A stretch of DNA of 64,000 nucleotides, taken from NCBI GenBank assembly GCA_035048485.1, contig CM068588.1, forward strand, positions 3,160,639 through 3,224,638, in the 5' to 3' direction. This DNA is from Pteria penguin. Its lineage: Eukaryota > Mollusca > Bivalvia > Pterioida > Pteriidae. Positions within the stretch are counted from its first letter, which is position 1. Every line of letters begins with the position of its first letter. A model generated the notes under the pieces. That model ran no database searches. It saw only the letters and a list, made by a program, of their open reading frames with translations, and was not told where the DNA came from. Positions 50,106 to 61,125 of the stretch are shown in pieces. The position numbers and the translations under genes were made by a program.

Positions 50106-53100
50106 CAACAATATGAGGACGACACAAACAATGTAGACTGACACTGTATAGAAAGTGATCACTCACAATCATCATCATCAACTTCTTCTTCTTCTTCTCT
50201 TCTGTGATATTCTCTCTCCCTGAAAAGTTGCAACACAAAATATCAGAACAAGAATCGACGAATCTAGAGTCCCAGAGGAACTTTTAAAATTCTCCACATT
50301 GCAAAGAGAATTAGAATAACAAAATGTAAATTACGAAGGTAACATTTGGTATATGCTCATTTGAAGCAGCAAAACAATCAGTCAATATTAAGGCTTATGT
50401 CGATCTAATCCAACTTGTTAATTATAACAACCTCGGAGTCAATATAAAACACTGCATATATTAGATATAAGCTAATATGTAATATTATGTAATTAAACCA
50501 TTGTTTTATAATGAAGTAGGTTCCACATGTGCGTATTTACGAGTAAAATTAATTACGAATGACTCGAAAAAGCTTCTCCATACAAAACCCCAGGTCATGC
50601 GTACACAAACGCATATTGCCATGTAATATATCCTGAACAATGGCCAATACACACGGCGCGAAGAACACAATAAGGCATGTATAAATATTGTATATTCCAT
50701 TGTTGTCTTAACATGTCTTTTATTCATTTCAGTATTTTACATCTCCCAGTTTGTTCTGGTACATTACAAAAACGCAATGCATTACAACTCAGTCGGGAAT
50801 CGTCACATAATCAAATGGATTCATTTGTTTTGAAATCTCATTCCCGACATTTTCATAAATCCCATTTAAAGAGCTGTGTATTGTTAGTAATATATCGTAA
50901 GAGTTAATGTGTTTGCTGGATTTTAATGTGCACTTGTGACCAGCATGTTGTAACAGTCCGCACTTGTGATAGCGCCTTATTGTGCTGTGCATTAATGGAG
51001 AGACAATGCATAATTCTTTACACTAATCGCCATAATGAAACATTCCAAACACGATGTTGATTCCAATACATTATGTTTATTGATATTTTCATTAATTTGT
51101 AAAGCAAACGTTTTTGTTCTTTCTGGAGAAATTAAATTATAAGAAGTCATACACACATAATTTTATTGCCATCTTTGTAAATATTTTAGCAGTATTACCG
51201 ATTCCGCAGTCTCCATTGGATACATCTTACTTTTTTACCTATATGACTAAATTACGTTCAGTGCAGTCGGGTAGCATTGCTGTAGTTTTCTGTTGAAGCA
51301 TAAAATACCAAGTTTCGTGCTCCAAAGTCAAATGTCGAAGTAAATAACAGAAATGTATTTCATCTTGTCTTGACCTTGACCTTGACCTTGACAAAAAAAC
51401 TAGAGTACATCTTGAAGTTGAAAGCATCTATATCTCTGGCCAAGTCGATCAAACAAGGGCATGGTATTCGGACCCACGTCATCGTGGCAGTTACGTCATC
51501 GGTATACCGCAAACAAAATAAATTTTCCAGGGAAGTCGTTGTATAATAGATAAAAGAAAAACAGTAGTATGTAGAGTATTTGTATTTGTTATCGATGTAG
51601 TTTCCAGTTAACCCGGAAGTATTTGTCCGCATAGTACAGAACACCATCATAAATTAAGATAAAGTTAAGATATACACCGTACATGGATATTCCGGGTAAA
51701 AAGTCTCATCAGTAATCCTATAGCTAACCAGGGTGTAAATCAGATGGTTTAAAACCAGTAGATAACAAATAGTTAAAATGAGCGTGAAAAGGCTATATGG
51801 TGTACAATGACCTCCCCTTCCTTTCCTTTGTTTTTAGATATTTTATCAAAATATAATTATCTGTAATACATCATTAAAGACTTACCAATTCATTACGTAT
51901 CAAACTTGATAAGTAACTATTCTATTGCGTTTTATGAGGGTATTTTAAATTTACGTCTACAGCATGAAAATGTATCTACGGAAATTTGGATAATACTGTA
52001 CATGTAAATCTGGGTTTTTTCCCCTTTCTTTCTTCTTTGTGCGTAATTTTGCGAGTTCGGTGTTCCTTGCGAAAATTTAATTCCCGTTATACGTGATATG
52101 AAAAATAATTATGTCTCACGAATATATCGGAATCGTAACCCTAGCGACAATAAATAAAGAGTGGCAGTAGTATATGCACTTCTTTCTCAGAGTCTAACCA
52201 ACTTAAAATTCTTTGGTTAATTAATTTCTAGGTGATCTGCCGTTGTAAACAAATTTATTATCAAACACCAACCTTCACCTTGAAATATTTCGTTGTTCAT
52301 ATGTTATTACTCAATCATAATTTGCAGTGTTTGATGGATCCTATCCAAAGTTGAAACCGATGACGTCAGATTTGTTAAAAGTAGTTGACATATATACGAT
52401 GTGTTGTAAAATGTACGGTGCATGAGGAACACTCAGAAGTCTGGAAGAAAACGTTAAAGGGTGTGAAATGGGCGAATGAAGAATATTTGGACCACTCAGT
52501 GGTGAGACAAAACGCTTTTGTGTTTTGTGGAGTACAGATCTGATTAAATCGAGAACCCTCATTTAGAAAAGACGGACCTTACGCATGTCCAAAGTGTAAT
52601 GTAGTTAACATCTGCAAAAGACATTTTGTCATCATAAAGTGTGCAAAATTACTGAAAATTATGCAAGACTTTTTTTCTATGTGGCTGGGACTTTTTAGCA
52701 ATATAAGGTTATACTGGAGACCATCATACGCCGAAAAGGCGCCTGCGTGTCACTCCAGCAAAACATGCGACAATGGAATGCTGCTACAAAAATGCTCAAT
52801 GATGACTGCTAAATACCGATAACGTTTGTCTTTACCCTCTGTTGTGGCAATTTACTTTAATATACACAATTTAACAATGAATAGACATCTTCGTATAAGA
52901 TTGATGTTTCTTCATTACACCATGTGGGTTAATTCTATACATTAAAAGTTTCATCGTACAAATAAAACTGTATATAGGTGGTACTATTGTTGTTTCAAGA
53001 GGCAAACCTTCAAACCCGTGTATTCAATTTCAGTCAGATTGAACGAAACATCAAACGAAATCTGGCGTTATATGACTTCATTTCAATTCAAAACGAGGCA

Positions 53101-53231
53101 TTTACTTCATTATTTATTTATTTCAACCACTGACAATACCACATTTGCATACATTGATGATGTATCTTATCATTTTTTGGCATATGTAGAATAACTTTTC
53201 ATATTAGCAATCCATCACATTAGCATAGAAT
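50106..53231. other. Unique AT-rich non-coding DNA
   Basis: Contains ATC and TTC triplet runs (50170-50203) and a hexamer repeat at 51369-51392 (next entry). No gene recognised; the several frames of 60-96 codons overlap each other on both strands. Confidence 0.5.
51369..51392 (-). promoter_or_regulatory. Tandem AGGTCA half-sites / hexamer microsatellite
   Basis: CTTGAC is repeated four times. On the minus strand this gives TCAAGGTCA overlapping copies, the extended half-site of ERR/NR5A-type nuclear receptors. It may be only a hexanucleotide microsatellite. Confidence 0.3.
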
Positions 53232-54065
53232 GGGACATTCTATCATATATTTATCGGAGTGAGTTATTTCAATATATTGACATACGGATGGAATATCTTA
53301 TCATATTGGCACACGAATGGGCCAATATGTTATTGGCATACGAATGGATTATTTTATCATATTGGCACACGAATGGGCCGATATGTTATTGGCATACGAA
53401 TGGAATATCTTATCATATTGGCACACGAATGGGCCAATATGTTATTGGCATACGAATGGATTATTTTATCATATTGGCACACGAATGGGCCGATATGTTA
53501 TTGGCATACGAATGGAATATTTTATCATATTGGCACACGAATGGGCCAATATGTTATTGGCATACGAATGGATTATTCTATCATATAGGTATACGAATGG
53601 GATGTTTTATCACATTGGCATACGGATGGGATATTTTATCATACTGGTATAGGGATGGGATATTTATGATACTGGCATACAGATGGGATATTCTATGGTA
53701 TTAGCATACGGATGAGATATTTTTCATAAAGGTATACGGATCGGATATTCTCTCATATTTGCATACGGATGGGATATTCTATCATACTGGTATAGAGATT
53801 GGATATTTATGATACTGGCATACAGATGGGATATTCTATGATATTGGCATACGGATGAGATATCTTTCATAAAGGTATGCGGATGGAATATTCTCTCATA
53901 TTTGCATACGGATGGGATATTCTATCATATTGACATACAGATCGGATATTTTATTATATTGGCATACGCTTGCGATATTCTCTAATATTGGCATTAGAAT
54001 GGGAATTTCTATCATAGTATCATACGGATGGATTATTCCATCATTTTGCATAATGATCGATTGTT
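53232..54065. repeat. 28-bp minisatellite with nested higher-order repeats
   Basis: The basic unit is TATCATATTGGCATACGAAT + GGGATATT. In 53290-53580 pairs of units form a 56-bp repeat (TTGGCACACGAATGGGCCAA then TATGTTATTGGCATACGAAT), and two 56-bp forms alternate as a 112-bp block. In 53641-53930 a different five-unit, 143-bp block starting ATACTGGTATAG occurs twice (53641 and 53784). The last units decay. Frames of 109-138 codons across it are by-products. Confidence 0.95.
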
Positions 54066-54519
54066 TTAATGGGTCATTTTGATAAGTTTTTTTTTTATTA
54101 TTATTATTTTCGCAAATGGATGTTTAATACTTTTTCAAACCAATGATTTTATCATTTTGGCAGCTAGAATACCTATTCTCCATTATGTGTACTGGTGAAT
54201 TATTCAACCAGTTTAACTCCACGGCTAGGTTATTCCCAGTTACCTTTACCATTTTGCCTTTGTTGTAGCATTAATATCTCGACCATCTTTACACATAAAA
54301 CCCCTTCCTCAAGAATGATAATCATTTAAAAGTTTTAATACATATCACACCATTATTAGGTATGCTGGGTAAAAATTCTCTCTTAAATGAAGAACAGATG
54401 TTCCCAATACTATTATATAGAAATATAGAACTTACGAAGGTGCTCCGCACTGTAAAACGGCATTCTTCACAACAATGTGCCACAGTGGACAACCATGTAT
54501 TCCTGGCAATTAGAGGTCC
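54066..54519. other. Unique AT-rich non-coding DNA
   Basis: No gene recognised. Confidence 0.5.
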
Positions 54520-54705
54520 AACCAGGTGCCCGAAAGGAGTTAGCGTCTTCTGCCAGAGGTGAAACCATGTGCCGGAAAGGAGTTAACAACTCTTGTTAGA
54601 TGTGTAACCCGGTGCCCGAGAGTAGTAAGCGTCTCCTGTCAGATGTGTAGCCCGATGCCTGAGAGGAGTATGAGTAAGCGCCTCCTGTTTGGCAAACAAC
54701 ATCCG
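54520..54705. repeat. 43-bp tandem repeat, four units, of a dispersed family
   Basis: The phrase GTGCCCGAGAGTAGTAAGCG + TCTCCTGTCAGATGTGTA recurs at exact 43-bp steps (anchors 54526, 54569, 54612, 54655). Single copies of the same family lie at 47385-47460 and 50030-50105, so here a dispersed element has been locally amplified. Confidence 0.9.
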
Positions 54706-54756
54706 GTATGGTATCAAATCTCCATTTTAGTGAGAGAAAATATTAGTTCAAAATGT

Positions 54757-55018
54757 TGATTGATTGACTGAGTATTGCTTTACATCCCTTTACGACTATT
54801 TCATGTGTATGATTGCAGCATCTGCCTGATGCATTGCATGGAAATTTATAACTTTGCAATGAACCCATCCGAAGCAGTGAGGGATCTTTAACGTGCCACG
54901 CCTACCGTGACACTGGACCTCGGTTTTCACTGTGTCATACGAGACAGGACACCGGTGTCGACTTTGGGATCTCTCGGTTACGAGCCGAGCACCTCATCCA
55001 CTGAGCCACGCCGGCTCC
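54757..55018 (-). mobile_element. SINE-like dispersed repeat, copy 2, with tRNA-like head
   Basis: It aligns with 21571-21835 along its body (GCATCTGCCTGATGC, CCATCCGAAGCAGTGAGG, GGATCTTTAACGTGCC, GACAGGACACCGG). The minus-strand 5' end is GGAGCCGGCGTGGCTCAGTG: TGGCTCAGTGG (54998-55008) is a perfect A box and is followed by an anticodon-like arm (CTCGGCTCGTAACCGAG). The B-box region is degenerate. The head keeps what copy 1 has lost, and copy 1 keeps the B box. Confidence 0.78.
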
Positions 55019-56544
55019 AATATGTTGAATGTAGAGGTTCATATATCATATAATCAAAGTAATAAATGAGAGCGAGAAAGTGCTACCTATGCTATAGTAG
55101 TTATGAAAGAGACATGTTGACTGTTGACCGGGAATCGCTTAATAAAGATGGCCTTTAAAAGCAGGTTTAACCTCTACCACCTCCATCATATCTATATATG
55201 CTAGTGCTAAATTTTTATGTAATTTACAAATTGTCATTTTATTTTGTAGATCACAAGTAACTTTGAGAACTTGTTTTTTCGTTCTAATATAGCTGTATTG
55301 AAATACTTTAATAGAAATTACAATAAATGTCGAATTGACAAAAAATACAAACTTTCGTAAATTTATTTTTGAAATATGTGACAAATAAAACTCATCATAA
55401 AATGTTTTATATATATTTTGTCTAATACATTATATATAGAGTGTATTTTTACGTTCTTTGATTACCCAATTACAATTTTATTATGAAACATTTACATAAA
55501 GGTTTATAATATGTAAAATGCAAAATATGCACGGTGATCAAGTAAAGACGGATCACTCTGAAGTATAAGGGAGGGAAGGTTTCAATAGAGCGATTTTTAC
55601 TCAAATGAAATTTCATCTCGATTTTCGGAAGAATAATGTGTATTGGTGTTACTGAAGCAAGGGAGGAGGGGAGTGTTTAAGAGTAATATACTTCAATGTT
55701 TTTCCGTAAAGAAATGGGGGGATTCCTCTTCAACATCGTAAGTATATTGCTGAAATAACATTGGACAAGAGGAAGCCAGTTAAAGTACAAAACCAATAAT
55801 AGCAGTAAAGTGCTCAAATTGCAGATTCAATACATTTACATACGTGTCTTTACATTTCGAATATGAAGAATGGCAGGTTTCATAAGTTTAGTACCATTTT
55901 ACGTTATTTTAATTATTGCTAGCAATCTTTGGTATGCCGTGTGCGAATTCCTCTTGTGTGGGAAGATTGAAAACGTGTCAAAAGGTGGCTATCTCACACA
56001 TAGTACATATGGTGACTGCCACCCAAAGAGGCGAAACCTATTGTTTTATGCGAGGAAAAAAATATGAATTCTGTCTATCGGTGTTCGTCCACGTCACGGC
56101 TAATATAATTAGACCTTGCTCCTCTTCAACTGGTCAATAAAACTTGACGCCCATTCGATGGGGGCGACGCAGCTGTTAGTGACTGTATAGTAAGTTTTAG
56201 TTTCAAGGTTTCTTTATGTCGTGTGGAATGACATATATTCTGCTCAAGATGTTTCCAATCGTTCAAATCAATCTTAAATATGTGTTTTACCACAATGAAT
56301 GAAAAGGTGAACAGACGGCGCTGAATCTATACAAATTTTAAAGAATGCCTTATTTCAATTCATGAAAATACAAATAAATAGATGTAAAGACCACTTATTG
56401 ACAGTAAATATGGATTTATGTTTATCGTTGCTATTTAAGTATGTTAATGAAATGTTATCATCTATATCGTGATTTGTGCTGCTGTTATTCTCCCGTTGCT
56501 TTTTGTCGTTGTGACAGTCGCTGTTCTCATTTTCTGCGACTGCG
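55019..56544. other. Unique AT-rich non-coding DNA
   Basis: No defensible gene. Two overlapping plus-strand frames at 55870-56140, one with a hydrophobic N-terminus and one Cys-containing, ending at an AATAAA, are discussed as a finding only. Confidence 0.45.
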
Positions 56545-56708
56545 GCAAAGTCGACATCATCTTCGTCGTAGTCATTATCATCATAATCATCACCATCATT
56601 TGCTTCTTCTTCTTTTTCTTCATGTTCCTCTTCTTCGTGATCATGATCATTATCTTCATCAACGATATACATATCGCCGTCGCTGTTTCTGTTTTTGTCA
56701 TCATCAAT

Positions 56709-56742
<34 letters not shown>

Positions 56743-56800
56743 CCATCATCATTATCATAATCATCATTATCAACGACGACGACTACGACAACAACAATTA
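56545..56800. repeat. CAT/ATT trinucleotide-rich tract
   Basis: Imperfect ATC, ATT and TTC triplets with an uninterrupted ATC run near 56710-56740. Frames of 103-189 codons with His, Asp or Ile runs on both strands are translations of this tract. Confidence 0.93.
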
Positions 56801-56856
56801 ACATCGTCGTCGCCAAAATCATTATCATTATCAAAAGCAGAAGCATATACAAAGCC

Positions 56857-56941
56857 ATCATCATCGTCTTCACCAGCTCCACAGTCCACGTTTAAATCAT
56901 CATCGTCTTCACCAGCTCCACAGTCCACGTTTAAATCATCT
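56857..56941. repeat. 39-bp tandem duplication
   Basis: Two identical copies of ATCATCATCGTCTTCACCAG + CTCCACAGTCCACGTTTAA lie end to end just beyond the CAT tract. Confidence 0.93.
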
Positions 56942-57594
56942 TTCCACCACATATACATGTTGAGCAAGAGTTTGAAATCGTGCATATTAACCCTAATCGA
57001 CGGTGCGTGATCGAAATGAAAACAAAGATGTCTTTATGGCGGCGTGAAATATGATGAAACGAATACAGCGCGCCCCTCGACTCCGTCGCACAGTAGAAGT
57101 TCTATGTTGTACCACGACCTTCAGTCTGCTTCTCAAATGCACATTTATCTCATAGCAAGTCCAAATGTCTGCAACATATCACCCACACAACGATATGTAT
57201 AATTTATAGCATTCCCTTCATAGCTTTTTCTCACATAGTTTGAGAAAATTTATGAAATTCGATTCACTTTATATTTGATAAATTATTATGAACCCATGAA
57301 ACATACGACGACAGGACAAATGTTGTTTGTAAAACATGAAGCTAACTTAGAAATGTCAGAACGAAGTGGCAAGGTTACTCTTGAGTACATTTCGAATCAG
57401 AGAAAATTCAGACTGACGTGATATGCAATGATGTATCATAGATATCTTGAAATGCATTCGTGCAAATAACCTTGAAAAATATATGTATAAGGACTAAGAT
57501 CCCGATATTTTCCTCATCAACAGAAATGATGTGTACGCATGCGCGTTTATTTGGCAAAATGGTTCCTGAGTTTCGGGCTAGCTTGAAAAAAAAT
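56942..57594. other. Unique non-coding DNA
   Basis: No gene recognised. Confidence 0.5.
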
Positions 57595-58275
57595 AGTGCC
57601 ATGGCTATGTGGGTAATACAGCTGGCATAGTAAAAGTTGCCACTATAAAGTTGATAGACCTTACATTGATATCGCTAACACAATATGGTTGATAGGGCTA
57701 GTTATGGATATAATGTCATCACTATGTAATTTAAAGGCCTTGCGTGACTAGAGCCACCACTATGTAGGGAGCTAGCGAGGACATTCTGGCCTCTATATCA
57801 TTAAAAGACTTGGATGGCTGGAGTCTCCATTATGTAATCGATAGACCTTGCATGACTAGTGCTGTCACTAAGTAAGGTTATACCTATGGTCGCCATTATG
57901 TACATTATAGTTACTGCAAGACTAAAGCAACCACTATGTTGTTGATACAACTTTCATGACTAGAGCAACTGTGTAATTAATAGAATTTCTACGAGTAGAG
58001 TCGTCACTATGCAATTAATACAACTTCCATTACTAGAACTGCCACTATGTAGTAGATAGAGTTTGCATGTCTAGAGCCGCCTCTATGTAGTTGATAGAAT
58101 TTCAGTGACTAGAGCTGCCTCTATATAGTCGATGCAGCTTGCATGATTAGAGTCGTCTCTATGTAGTTTATAGAGTTTGTGTGTCTAAAGCCGCCTATGT
58201 GTAGTTGATAGAGTTTCCACGGCTAGAGCCGCCACTGTGTAGTCTACAGAGTCTGCATGTTTAGGGTCGCACTTT
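57595..58275. repeat. Degenerate 38-bp minisatellite, about 18 units
   Basis: The unit is close to GCCTCTATGTAGTTGATAGA + ATTTGCATGACTAGAGCC. Successive anchors at 58079, 58117, 58155 and 58193 are exactly 38 bp apart; earlier units are more decayed, with indels. Confidence 0.88.
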
Positions 58276-58659
58276 TTTCTAATGAACATAAATTGTTACA
58301 TCTCTGTGTCGATTTTTGTACATATTTTGCATCCCTGAACATTATGACAAATTTCCATCAGTTTCCTATCAGCTGTTCTGTATAGGTAAGTAAGTACTTC
58401 ATTCCTGGAGTACGCTATAGACAGAATTATCAGCTGATTTTAATTAGATTAACAAAACTTGTATGACTGATCAGCGTTTACAAAGTTTACACTTAATGAC
58501 CAGCGTCATATGGTGGCGGCGCCAACGTTTGCGTCACATGATGGCAACGCCAATACTTGAGTAAAAACACATACATGTATGCTAAAATTGTTGACAGGGA
58601 CACCTATATGACCTACCTGTATATTTCCGTTCAGTCTGCCCTGAAAAAAACTTCGCTGA
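58276..58659. other. Unique AT-rich non-coding DNA
   Basis: No gene recognised. A short GCGTCAYATGRTGGC direct repeat occurs near 58502-58548. Confidence 0.45.
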
Positions 58660-59715
58660 TCACTACCTGAGAGTTACAATACCTTGTTCTCACCTATGAC
58701 TCAGAAGCACTGCTACCTTAAAATACATCTTTACTCCTACAGCAGCGATCTCTTGGTCATGATAACGACCTAATCATATTGCTCCAAAGTTACACAACCT
58801 CTCGACACTGATTACGATCCCGTCATTTTGCGACCCGAGTTATATAACCCTTTGGTCGTGAACACGACCAAATCACATTGTTATCTAAATTATACGACCA
58901 CTGGATTCTTGTCATGACCCCATCATTTCGCTACCCTGATTTATATAGCCTCTTGATTTTGTTATTCGGCTACCCTCCATTATAGTTATACGACCTCCAC
59001 AATTCTGCTACCAGTGTTATGACCTCTTGACTCTGATCACGATCCATCCCCCATCCCAACTCTGCTACAAGAGTTGAATGACTTCTCGACCCCAATTACA
59101 ACCCCATCTCTCTGCAACCACAGTAATACGACTTCATGAACCTGATTACAACCATTCTTCTACCATGTTATCCGACCTCTTGACCCTGGTTACAACTCCA
59201 CTACTCTTCTACCAGAGACCTCTTGACCACTTGACTTTATCCAGGTCTCTGCCACTCTGCTACCAAAGATATACAACCCCGTGACCCTAGTTACAACCCC
59301 GTGACCCTAGTTACAACCTCAACACTCTGTTAACAGAGATATATATGACCTAGTGATCCTAAATACAACCCCACCACTCTGCTACCAGAGATATGCGACC
59401 TCGTGACCCCGATTACAACCCCACTACTCTGCTGCCAGAGATATATGACCTCTTGACCACTTGATTCTGTCCAAGTCTCTGCCACTCTGCTTCACAACAT
59501 TATATTTATAATACCTCTTGACTCTGATCGCGGTATCGGCACCACTATATATATGCTACAAAGTTATACGACCTCTTGACCTTTTGCTTTGTGCAGGTCC
59601 CTGCCAATCTGATACCTCATGATCATATACGAAATTTAAACTCTGATCATGATCCTGTCATTCTGTGTCTGATATGTAAGACTTCTTACTGTGCGACCTC
59701 ACAACACTGATCACA
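58660..59715. repeat. Degenerate ~50-bp minisatellite, about 20 units
   Basis: The recurring unit is ACAACCCCACTACTCTGCTA + CCAGAGATATACGACCTCTT + GACCCTGATT. Two neighbouring units near 59371 and 59421 are exactly 50 bp apart; elsewhere spacing varies with indels and longer composite units (CTTGACCACTTGAYTYTGTC occurs twice). The left half is the most decayed. Confidence 0.85.
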
Positions 59716-59804
59716 ATTTATGAGCAATTAGAAATATGACCGATTTTTTTTTTTTTTTTTTTTTGAATTTAAGAAAGGTTGTAAATTTATCGATTAGTAA
59801 GTAT

Positions 59805-59888
59805 ATTTCTGACGTGATGTTTACGGCGTATGACGTGGACATTAGCATTTCTGACGTGATGTTTACGGCGTATGACGTGGACATTAGC
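59805..59888. repeat. 42-bp perfect tandem duplication with CRE-like half-sites
   Basis: Two identical copies of ATTTCTGACGTGATGTTTAC + GGCGTATGACGTGGACATTAGC. Each has TGACGTGA and TGACGTGG, so four TGACGT half-sites (CREB/ATF type) are spaced about 20 bp apart. A T-run lies just upstream (about 59744-59764). Confidence 0.93.
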
Positions 59889-60109
59889 ACTGTTTTAGGA
59901 AAGATAAGTGTTATCATGTAGTATGCTATATATAGAAAAGTAATTGCCTATAGTTTAGATTTGAGTGAGGGGGATTTGTACCTTAAAATCGGTGCCGTGA
60001 ATACAATGTAATGAAATACTTTTGTGACGTCCTGTATGTATTAATTCTTGTTTTGTTTCTCTGGTTTATTCTCCTGTTGAGATTTTGTCATGTCAGTAAA
60101 TGCGATGTC

Positions 60110-60240
60110 TTCCCGGGTTGTTTTTGTTTTTTTATTCTTATTTTCTTGTTTTGTTTTGTTTTGTTTTTTGTTTGTTTGTTTGTGGTTTTTTTTTTCTTTT
60201 TTTCTTTTTGGTTTGCTTGTTTGTGTTTTTTTTTCTTTAG
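60110..60240. repeat. T/G-rich low-complexity tract
   Basis: TTTTG and TTTC blocks; hydrophobic or Lys-rich frames here come from composition. Confidence 0.88.
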
Positions 60241-60644
60241 TTGATTCTTCTATGCAGATCGCATGGTGCTTTGGTAATTTAAACAAAGTTCCAGGGGAGT
60301 TTTTCAGGAAGTGGTAGTCCTACGTGTACACCAGATAGTGACGAATTCAGTTTTCCAGCAGATGGTGTATTAAGATATGTATTGTGATATGTTTACTTCC
60401 TGGTCACGTGACTCTGGTTGGTTAAAAAGACATCCCCGTCATCCCAGTTATTGTTTTGATCGGTAAATGTGAGACACGTATCTATAAAAACTAATGGAAT
60501 ATATTACTGTGTGCTATGCATAAGTATTGTTTATAAAACATGGTCAGAAATCTTGTTAATTCAGTATACAAAATTATATTAAATATATTAAGCCCTGTAT
60601 ATGAAAGGTTTTCCATCTACGATGAGCAACCAAGAGTTGGGTGT
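60241..60644. other. Unique AT-rich non-coding DNA
   Basis: No gene recognised. Confidence 0.5.
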
Positions 60645-60775
60645 GTTGTTGTTATTGCTGCTTTTGTTGCATCTGCTGCTGCTGTTATTGTTGTTGTTGA
60701 TGTTAATGATGATGATAATGATGATGATGCCGTCGTCGTTGTTTTGTTGTTGTTGTTGTTGTTGTTGTTGTTCAT
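60645..60775. repeat. TTG/CTG and GAT trinucleotide tract
   Basis: Imperfect TTG, CTG and GAT triplets ending in a near-perfect run of TTG units. The 140-codon frame at 60540-60962 passes through it and reads as Val, Asp and Leu runs; I do not accept it as a gene. Confidence 0.92.
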
Positions 60776-61125
60776 ATGTCACGTCAGACGTTTTTTTTTA
60801 TTTGTAGTTTGGCGTTTACCTAATGAATTGCCTCATAGTTTTTACGTTTCACAGACCTGGAAGCTGGCAGGAATCCTCATTGTACCACCGTGTATCATAA
60901 ACTCTATTTTCATTGTCCACTGCTGGTGCTTGGACAACATCAATGTCTTAGCAACATTTTAGTCTGAAGTAGAACATGGTCATAAACTATGGTAGAGAAT
61001 ATATGCAATCTTTTTGTATGATCAAAATACATATATTGTATATAATTATACTCAATAATAATATACTGTATAAACTGTGTGTATAAAGTATAGAATAAAT
61101 TACACGTATTTATATGTATACAGAG
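60776..61125. other. Unique AT-rich non-coding DNA
   Basis: No gene recognised. Confidence 0.5.

Noticed and set aside
56355..57010. Frames of 103-189 codons rich in His, Asp, Ser or Ile
   Set aside because: They translate the CAT/ATT microsatellite and the adjacent 39-bp duplication.
60540..60962. 140-codon plus-strand frame with acidic and Leu runs
   Set aside because: The middle third is the TTG/GAT microsatellite, and the flanks resemble no known protein.
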